Assembly: GCA_009918225.1 (NCBI GenBank)
Contig: RGEP01000111.1
Span: 1-6,121, forward strand
Length of the DNA: 6,121 nucleotides
Direction: 5' to 3'
DNA from: Betaproteobacteria bacterium
GTDB lineage: Bacteria > Pseudomonadota > Gammaproteobacteria > Burkholderiales > Burkholderiaceae_C
Both the position numbers and the translations under genes were made by a program. Positions within the stretch are counted from its first letter, which is position 1, and each line of letters opens with the position of its first letter. Positions 1-4,255 of this stretch are shown one piece after another. The notes beneath the pieces were generated by a model, which did not search any database, had not been told where the DNA came from, and saw nothing but the letters and a program-made list of their open reading frames with translations.

Positions 1-778
1 GCTGCGAAGGGGGCTGCAAGGCAAACCGGGTGTTGGGCTCAATGGTCAGGTGGTAGATCGACAGGTGCGGCGGCTGCAGAGCCAAGGCCGCATCCAAGTC
101 GCGTTCCAAGTCGCCAGCTGTTTGCCCCGGCAGGGCATACATCAGGTCCAGGTTCCAGGTATCAAAGCTGGCGGCCGCTTCCTGCACCGCCGCCCGAGCC
201 TGTTCGCCATCGTGAACCCGGCCCAGGGCCGCCAGGGCACGGTCGTTGAAACTTTGAACGCCCACCGACAAGCGCGTCACGCCCGCCCTTGCATACGCTG
301 CAAAGCGCTGCGCTTCAAAGGTGCCGGGGTTTGCCTCCAGGGTGATTTCGCAGGCAGGCTCCAAGCGCAGCCGGGCGCGGATGTCGGCCAGGAGCGCTTC
401 CACCTGCTCGGGCTCGAAGAGGCTGGGCGTGCCCCCACCGATGAAGATGCTGTGCACGGTGCGTCCCCAAACCTGCGGCAAGGCCGCTTCGAGGTCACGC
501 ACCAAGGCTTGGCGGTAGCGGCTTTGCAGCGCCGCATCGGGCGGAGCGGACTCATGCGAATTGAAGTCGCAATACGGGCATTTGCGCAGGCACCACGGCA
601 GGTGCACATACAGCGACAGGGGCGGCAAGGCCAAGAGGGTGCCCTCTTTGGTCGCCGCGGGCGGCGCTGACAGCGCCGATGTCGCCACACCGCGGGGGGC
701 CTGGCCCGGTTCAGGGGCTGGCACCACGGGAATGGCAATCGGCTGGAGGGGCCGGCGTGGCCCGCGAGGCTGGCTCAT
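1..778 (-). CDS. hemW: HemW, radical SAM heme chaperone (partial, C-terminus missing)
   Basis: HemW is a radical SAM family protein that binds heme and is thought to deliver it to respiratory enzymes; it was formerly annotated as an oxygen-independent coproporphyrinogen III oxidase. The first 259 residues are visible and the reading frame runs off the left edge. Seen: the iron-sulfur motif CLRKCPYC with C63, C67 and C70, preceded by LPPLSLYVHLPW; GGGTPS at 114-119; EANPGT at 148-153; SVGVQSF at 171-177; DLMYALPGQT at 211-220; and IEPNT at 246-250. All match the E. coli HemW order. The CxxxCxYC spacing without the extra upstream cysteine typical of HemN fits HemW better than HemN. The chosen ATG lies 8 bases after the rdgB stop, with no clear Shine-Dalgarno sequence. 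It adds about 47 Pro/Ala-rich residues before the usual HemW start, so a later start is possible. It is the third gene of a likely rph-rdgB-hemW operon; rdgB-hemW adjacency is also found in E. coli. Confidence 0.93.
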   Translation of the reverse strand, partial: MSQPRGPRRPLQPIAIPVVPAPEPGQAPRGVATSALSAPPAATKEGTLLALPPLSLYVHLPWCLRKCPYCDFNSHESAPPDAALQSRYRQALVRDLEAALPQVWGRTVHSIFIGGGTPSLFEPEQVEALLADIRARLRLEPACEITLEANPGTFEAQRFAAYARAGVTRLSVGVQSFNDRALAALGRVHDGEQARAAVQEAAASFDTWNLDLMYALPGQTAGDLERDLDAALALQPPHLSIYHLTIEPNTRFALQPPSQ

Positions 779-786
779 GGCAAGGC

Positions 787-1473
787 TCAGTCGCCCAGGG
801 CCCAGCCCCACACCTGGCGCATCTGCTGGCGCATCAGCACCGCCGCGCGGGCGCGGTGGCTGGAACTGTTCTTGGCCTCGTGGCCCAGCTCAGCTACGGT
901 GCCTTGGGCCTGCGCAATCCACATCACCGGGTCGTAGCCAAAACCGCCCTGCCCGCGAGGCTGGCGCAATATTTCGCCGTCCCAACGGCCTTGGGCCACC
1001 AAAGGCTCGGGGTCGTTTGCATGGCGCAGGGCCACCAAGGTGCACACGAAGCGCGCCTGCCGGGCGGGGCTTGCGCCCGGCGCCGCGTCTTCCAGCACTT
1101 GCAACTCACGCAAGAGCCGTGCGGTGTTGGCCGCGTCTTGACGCCGGCGCAGCGCTTCGCGGGCTTCTCCAGGTTCGGCAAGCAAGGCGCCCGCGTAGGT
1201 GGACGACTGCACACCCGGCGCACCGCCCAGGGCTTGCACCGACAGGCCGGAATCGTCGGCCAGGGCAGCCAAGCCCGTGGCCGCGCAGGCCTGACGCGCC
1301 TTGTGCAGCGCGTTTTCCAAGAAGGTGCTGAAGGGCTCGTCGGGCTCGCTCAGGCCCAAGCCTTGCGGGCTGAGCAACTCCAGCTGTGCCGCCCCCGGGT
1401 CAAACAGGGCCTGCAATTCACGCAGCTTGCCAGCGTTGTGAGACGCCAGAACCAGACGGTGCGGCACGCTCAC
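787..1473 (-). CDS. rdgB: RdgB, XTP/dITP pyrophosphatase (HAM1 family)
   Basis: RdgB hydrolyses the non-canonical purine nucleotides dITP/ITP and (d)XTP to the monophosphates and pyrophosphate, keeping deaminated purines out of DNA and RNA in the cytoplasm. The protein is 228 residues, somewhat longer than the 197 of E. coli. Family motifs in order: SHNAGK at 11-16 (nucleotide-binding loop near the N-terminus), FLENALHKA at 51-59, ADDSGLSVQAL at 72-82 with the adjacent acidic pair D73/D74, a GAPG..S..YAG stretch after it, GYDP at 179-182, and SHR at 205-207 near the C-terminus. The start is taken as GTG, 13 bases after the rph stop, because the family begins only a few residues before the SHNAGK motif. 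A second GTG lies two codons later, and the nearest in-frame ATG (1534-1536) would overlap rph by 50 bases and add 21 residues without homology. No Shine-Dalgarno sequence is visible, so translation may be coupled to rph. The identity is secure; the start is less so. Confidence 0.93.
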   Translation of the reverse strand: MSVPHRLVLASHNAGKLRELQALFDPGAAQLELLSPQGLGLSEPDEPFSTFLENALHKARQACAATGLAALADDSGLSVQALGGAPGVQSSTYAGALLAEPGEAREALRRRQDAANTARLLRELQVLEDAAPGASPARQARFVCTLVALRHANDPEPLVAQGRWDGEILRQPRGQGGFGYDPVMWIAQAQGTVAELGHEAKNSSSHRARAAVLMRQQMRQVWGWALGD

Positions 1474-1486
1474 AGCGCAACACGCG

Positions 1487-2275
1487 TCAGGCCGGCAGGC
1501 CCAAGGCGGCGCGTTGGGCCCGCACCAATTCGGCAATGCCGGCGGAGGCCAGGTCCAAGAGTGCGTTCATTTCATCGCGGCCAAAGGCTGCGCCCTCAGC
1601 GGTGCCCTGCACTTCCACGAAGTGCCCAGTGCCCGTCATCACCACGTTCATATCGGTGTCACACGAGGAGTCTTCGGTGTATTCCAAGTCCAGCAGGGGC
1701 ACGCCCTGCACGATGCCCACCGACACCGCCGCCACATGGTCACGAATGGGGCTTGCCGGGATCACGCCTCGAGCAAGCAAGCCCGACACCGCGTCATGCG
1801 CGGCCACGAAAGCGCCCGTGATGGCTGCGGTGCGGGTGCCGCCGTCGGCCTGAAGCACATCGCAGTCCAGGGTGATGGTGCGCTCGCCCAGCGCCGCCAA
1901 ATCAAACACCGCACGCAAAGAGCGGCCGATCAGCCTTTGGATTTCCTGGGTGCGGCCGGTTTGCTTGCCCCGAGCAGCCTCACGGTCGCTGCGGGTGTGG
2001 GTGGCGCGCGGCAACATGCCGTACTCGGCCGTGACCCAACCTTCGCCGCTGCCGCGCTTGTGTGGCGGCACGCGCTCTTCCACCGAAGCGGTGCACAGCA
2101 CGCGGGTGTGGCCAAAGCTCACCAGCACCGATCCTTCGGCATGCCGGGTGTAGGAGCGGTCGAAGGCCACGGGGCGCATAGCCTTGGGGCTGCGTCCATC
2201 GGAGCGAAGTCCAGCAGCAGGTGACGGGGCAGCGAGGGTAGGGGTGGAGGACATGGGGTTCAAATGGGACCGCAT
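1487..2275 (-). CDS. rph: RNase PH, tRNA 3'-end phosphorolytic exoribonuclease
   Basis: RNase PH trims nucleotides from the 3' end of tRNA precursors, using phosphate as attacking group and releasing nucleoside diphosphates. It works in the cytoplasm as a ring-shaped hexamer. The protein matches E. coli Rph along its whole length: RHAEGSVLVSFG at 44-55, CTASVEERVP at 61-70, WVTAEYGMLPRATHTR at 80-95, GRTQEIQRLIGRSLR at 107-121, LDCDVLQADGGTRTA at 136-150 with the phosphate-binding GTR at 146-148, DLEYTED at 196-202 with two aspartates six apart as in the metal site, and VEVQGTAEG at 220-228. R108 corresponds to the phosphate-binding R86 of E. coli. The predicted 262 residues include about 20 extra N-terminal residues. 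This ATG has an AAAGG four bases upstream; a second in-frame ATG at 2252-2254 gives 255 residues but has no visible Shine-Dalgarno sequence. It is the first gene of the leftward operon, divergent from yicC as in E. coli. Confidence 0.95.
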   Translation of the reverse strand: MRSHLNPMSSTPTLAAPSPAAGLRSDGRSPKAMRPVAFDRSYTRHAEGSVLVSFGHTRVLCTASVEERVPPHKRGSGEGWVTAEYGMLPRATHTRSDREAARGKQTGRTQEIQRLIGRSLRAVFDLAALGERTITLDCDVLQADGGTRTAAITGAFVAAHDAVSGLLARGVIPASPIRDHVAAVSVGIVQGVPLLDLEYTEDSSCDTDMNVVMTGTGHFVEVQGTAEGAAFGRDEMNALLDLASAGIAELVRAQRAALGLPA

Positions 2276-2278
2276 TCG

Positions 2279-2338
2279 GCCTTTGCCATAATCGTTTTTT
2301 GTCTGTGGCGCGCCCCGTAGAGGGCGCCGTGCCTTTGC
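2279..2338 (+). repeat. 8-base direct repeat GCCTTTGC flanking the intergenic core
   Basis: GCCTTTGC occurs at 2279-2286 and again at 2331-2338, 52 bases apart. The two copies bracket the AT-rich core with the candidate -10 boxes. One copy lies just before the yicC ATG; the other, read on the minus strand as GCAAAGGC, supplies the AAAGG before the rph ATG. It may be a pair of binding sites or a coincidence. Confidence 0.3.
2310..2327 (+). other. Small GC-rich hairpin in the yicC leader
   Basis: GCGCCC (2310-2315) can pair with GGGCGC (2322-2327) around a six-base loop CGTAGA. The stem ends 12 bases before the yicC ATG. No T-tract follows, so it is not an intrinsic terminator. The region just before the ATG has no Shine-Dalgarno sequence, so the hairpin could influence translation, but a six-pair GC stem is common in DNA of this composition. 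Confidence 0.3.
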
Positions 2339-2339
2339 A

Positions 2340-3263
2340 ATGCCAGTCTATAGCATGACCGGTTACGCCAGTGTCACGCATGCGCGCGGCCTGGTCGTCG
2401 AGTGCCGATCCGTCAACGGCCGATTTCTGGACCTCAGCCTCAAGCTGCCCGAAGAGCTGCGCGGCTTTGAGCCCGCCCTGCGCGAATTGGTGGGCTCGCG
2501 CATCAAGCGCGGCAAGCTGGAGCTGCGCGCCAGCCTGCACGGCACGGAAATCCAGACCTCGCAGCCCCCAAGCGCTGAAGTGCTGCAGCAACTGGCCCAG
2601 TGGCAAGCCCAGGTGCACCAAACCCTTCCGCAGGCCCAAGCCTTGAGCGTGGCCGAAGCGGTACAACTGGCGCGCAGCATGGCGCCCAGCGCCACGGCCA
2701 ACGACGCCGACGTGCTGGCAGCAGCGCAAGACTGCATCGAGGCCCTGGCCGAGGCGCGCCAACGCGAAGGCCAGCGCCTGGTCGACATTTTGCTGGAGCG
2801 CATTGCGCTGATCGAATCCCTGGCCGCGCGGGCCCAGCCCCTGGTGCCCGCGGTGGTGCAGCGCCAACAGGCGCGTTTTCTGGAGCGCTGGAACGACGCG
2901 CTCAAGGCTGCCGATGTGCAGGCCGCCAACGGGGCAGCCACGGCTGCCGGCGCAGCGGCCGGCGCAGGCGGCTTGGCCCCACAAGCCCTTCAAGAGCGCG
3001 CCTTGAGCGAGGCGGCTGCCTTTGCCCTGCGCATTGATGTGGCCGAAGAGCTCTCACGGCTGCAGGCCCACCTGCAGGAGATCCGCCGGCTGCTGAAGCA
3101 AGGCGGCGAGCTGGGCAAACGCCTGGACTTCCTGATTCAGGAACTGCACCGCGAGGCCAACACCCTGGGCTCGAAATCGGCTGCACTGGAGCTCACCAGC
3201 TTGTCGGTCGACATGAAGGTGGCCATTGAGCAGATGCGTGAACAGGTTCAGAACATCGAGTAA
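2340..3263 (+). CDS. yicC: YicC/YloC family endoribonuclease
   Basis: Members of this family are reported as RNases: B. subtilis YloC as an endoribonuclease, and E. coli YicC as involved in degradation of the small RNA RyhB. The 307-residue protein has the two family domains. The N-terminal domain begins with SMTGYA at 5-10, followed by VECRSVNGRFLDL at 20-32, LPEELR at 36-41 and RGKLEL at 57-62. The C-terminal domain (DUF1732) covers about 223-307 and includes RIDVAEELSRL at 231-241, GKRLDFLIQELHREANTLGSKS at 259-280 and the terminal EQVQNIE. Between them, about 188-212 is an Ala/Gly-rich low-complexity stretch, while E. coli has a shorter link. The start is chosen because SMTGYA sits at the extreme N-terminus in the family; an alternative ATG five codons later would remove only MPVYS. 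No Shine-Dalgarno sequence is visible. It ends 7 bases before gmk, so the two are almost certainly cotranscribed. Confidence 0.93.
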   Translation: MPVYSMTGYASVTHARGLVVECRSVNGRFLDLSLKLPEELRGFEPALRELVGSRIKRGKLELRASLHGTEIQTSQPPSAEVLQQLAQWQAQVHQTLPQAQALSVAEAVQLARSMAPSATANDADVLAAAQDCIEALAEARQREGQRLVDILLERIALIESLAARAQPLVPAVVQRQQARFLERWNDALKAADVQAANGAATAAGAAAGAGGLAPQALQERALSEAAAFALRIDVAEELSRLQAHLQEIRRLLKQGGELGKRLDFLIQELHREANTLGSKSAALELTSLSVDMKVAIEQMREQVQNIE

Positions 3264-3265
3264 GG
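3261..3265 (+). promoter_or_regulatory. Ribosome binding site for gmk, overlapping the yicC stop
   Basis: TAAGG overlaps the yicC stop codon TAA (3261-3263) and lies five bases before the gmk ATG at 3271. It decides the gmk start against in-frame upstream ATG codons inside yicC (the furthest at 3226) and suggests translational coupling of the two genes. Confidence 0.6.
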
Positions 3266-3270
3266 CACCC

Positions 3271-3903
3271 ATGAGCAACGACACCCACCCGCACCCGGGC
3301 TGCCTGTTTGTGGTGGCCGCCCCTTCAGGCGCAGGCAAGAGCAGCCAGGTCAAGGCCCTGTTGGCCGCGGACTCGCAATTGGCGGTGTCGGTGTCGCACA
3401 CCACGCGCGCACCGCGCGGGCAAGAGGTGCACGGCCGCGAGTACTGGTTCGTTGACAACGCAGCCTTTGACCGCATGGTGCTGGCCGACGATTTTTTCGA
3501 GTGGGCGCAGGTACACGGCCACCGCTACGGCACTTCGCGCCGCGCGGTGCTGCAAGAACTGGAACGCGGCCAAGACGTGGTGCTCGAAATCGACTGGCAA
3601 GGCGCCCTGAACATCAAGCGCCTGTTCCCAGACGCGGTGCTCATCTTCATCCTGCCCCCGAGCTGGGAAGAGCTGGAGCGGCGCCTGGTGGGCCGTGGTG
3701 AAGACGCCCCGGCGGTGATTGAGCAGCGCCTGGCCAATGCCCGGCTGGAGGTGTCCAAGGCCCGTTCCTTCGACTTCGTTATAATCAACGGTTGTTTTGA
3801 AGACGCCCAAGCCGAGCTCCAAACCGTGGTTCGGGCTCAGCGCCTTCGTTACTCGGCACAGCGCCGGCGCCAGCCGCAGGTGTTCACTGCCTTGGGTTTG
3901 TAG
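3271..3903 (+). CDS. gmk: Guanylate kinase
   Basis: Guanylate kinase phosphorylates GMP (and dGMP) to the diphosphate with ATP, an essential step of GTP and ppGpp precursor supply in the cytoplasm. The protein is 210 residues (E. coli 207). Seen: the P-loop APSGAGKS at 17-24; the GMP-binding region SVSHTTRAPRGQEVHGREY at 40-58, with the conserved R46, R49, E57 and Y58; YGTS at 86-89; LEIDWQGA at 105-112; the lid LPPSWEELERRLVGRGED at 128-145; FDFVIING at 167-174; and QRLRYSAQRR close to the C-terminus. The usual acidic residue after the IIN is a glycine here (G174). The ATG start follows from the ribosome binding site at the end of yicC. Codon 171 is the rare isoleucine codon ATA, which forms part of a perfect TATAAT. 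It is followed 75 bases later by rpoZ. Confidence 0.97.
   Translation: MSNDTHPHPGCLFVVAAPSGAGKSSQVKALLAADSQLAVSVSHTTRAPRGQEVHGREYWFVDNAAFDRMVLADDFFEWAQVHGHRYGTSRRAVLQELERGQDVVLEIDWQGALNIKRLFPDAVLIFILPPSWEELERRLVGRGEDAPAVIEQRLANARLEVSKARSFDFVIINGCFEDAQAELQTVVRAQRLRYSAQRRRQPQVFTALGL
3780..3785 (+). promoter_or_regulatory. Candidate -10 box inside gmk, for rpoZ-spoT
   Basis: TATAAT is a perfect sigma-70 -10 consensus inside the gmk reading frame, about 190 bases before the rpoZ ATG. It spans the end of a GTT codon, a rare ATA codon and the start of an ATC codon. No recognisable -35 box lies 16-18 bases upstream, and the extended -10 is only partial (G at the right place, preceded by C instead of T). 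Promoter activity is an inference. Confidence 0.35.
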
Positions 3904-3978
3904 GACTGCCGTCACGGATGCCTGCACCCAGCTTTTTCAAACGCGCCCGCCGCGCACCTGACCCGAACGGACACGATC

Positions 3979-4182
3979 ATGGCCCGCATCACCGTTGAAG
4001 ACTGCCTGGAAAAGATCCCCAATCGCTTCCAGCTGGTGCTCGCAGCCACCTACCGCGCCCGCATGCTCAGCCAGGGCCATGCGCCCAAGATCGACAGCCG
4101 CAACAAGCCCGGCGTCACCGCCCTGCGCGAAATCGCCTCGGGCCAGGTTGGCGTCGAAATGCTGCGCAAGGTCCCGGTCTGA
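3979..4182 (+). CDS. rpoZ: RNA polymerase omega subunit
   Basis: Omega is the small subunit that helps the beta' subunit fold and stay in RNA polymerase, and its N-terminus takes part in ppGpp binding site 1 at the beta'-omega interface. The protein is 67 residues, shorter than the 91 of E. coli because the variable C-terminal tail is missing. Seen: MARITVEDCLEKI at 1-13, matching E. coli MARVTVQDAVEKI, so the MAR start known for ppGpp contact in E. coli is kept; NRFQLVLAATYRAR at 15-28; and a TALREIASG stretch corresponding to E. coli ALREIEEG. The ATG follows directly from this conserved N-terminus; the Shine-Dalgarno sequence is weak. The 75 bases between gmk and rpoZ hold no other gene and no terminator that I can see. 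It lies between gmk and spoT, as in E. coli. Confidence 0.96.
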   Translation: MARITVEDCLEKIPNRFQLVLAATYRARMLSQGHAPKIDSRNKPGVTALREIASGQVGVEMLRKVPV

Positions 4183-4185
4183 ACC

Positions 4186-4204
4186 CAGGCCCTGTGTGGG
4201 CCTG
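4186..4204 (+). other. Hairpin 1 after the rpoZ stop codon
   Basis: CAGGCCC (4186-4192) and GGGCCTG (4198-4204) form a perfect 7-pair stem around the loop TGTGT, beginning four bases after the rpoZ stop. Only two T follow, so a classical intrinsic terminator is unlikely. It could protect or process the rpoZ message end. Its arms also match the arms of hairpin 2, allowing alternative folds. Confidence 0.45.
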
Positions 4205-4225
4205 TTCGCCCCGACGCCCCTGTAG

Positions 4226-4255
4226 CCCGATGGCCTGATAAATTCAGGCCATGGG
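4226..4255 (+). promoter_or_regulatory. Hairpin 2 enclosing the spoT start codon
   Basis: The nine bases at 4230-4238 (ATGGCCTGA) pair perfectly with 4244-4252 (TCAGGCCAT) around a five-base loop TAAAT. Allowing a bulged G at 4229, CCC (4226-4228) further pairs with GGG (4253-4255). The spoT ATG (4251-4253) is inside the right arm, as is the AGG at 4246-4248, the only weak Shine-Dalgarno-like sequence. In RNA this would hide the start site. The same stretch contains TGATAAATT (4236-4244), which resembles an extended -10 box, so the symmetry could instead reflect a promoter or operator in DNA. Confidence 0.5.

Larger units (their letters stand above)
2276..2339. promoter_or_regulatory. Divergent rph/yicC promoter region
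   Basis: This 64-base gap separates the divergent rph and yicC genes and must hold or adjoin both promoters unless transcription starts inside the genes. On the plus strand CATAAT at 2287-2292 matches five of six bases of the sigma-70 -10 box and would start transcription near 2299, leaving a leader of about 40 bases for yicC. No good -35 box is seen 16 to 18 bases upstream. On the minus strand the same bases read GATTAT (2293-2288), a four-of-six match that would start near 2281, giving rph a very short leader from the ATG at 2275 or 27 bases from the ATG at 2254. A run of six T lies at 2295-2300. The AT-rich core stands out against the GC-rich surroundings. Confidence 0.45.

Noticed and set aside
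50..670. A 206-residue plus-strand frame at the left edge
   Set aside because: It is the shadow of hemW, which carries the CxxxCxYC and GGGTPS motifs on the other strand.
1471..1536. ATG at 1536 as start of rdgB
   Set aside because: It would add 21 Cys/Pro-rich residues without family similarity and overlap rph by 50 bases; the GTG at 1473 places the start where the family begins.
679..1821. A 380-residue open frame on the plus strand
   Set aside because: It is antisense across hemW, rdgB and rph, whose family motifs are clear on the minus strand; its own sequence resembles no family.
1980..2993. A 337-residue minus-strand frame crossing the rph/yicC gap
   Set aside because: It runs antisense through yicC and then through rph in a wrong frame; no motif supports it.
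4186..4204. Intrinsic terminator after rpoZ
   Set aside because: The stem is followed by TTCGCCCC and not by a T-tract, so it lacks the second half of an intrinsic terminator.
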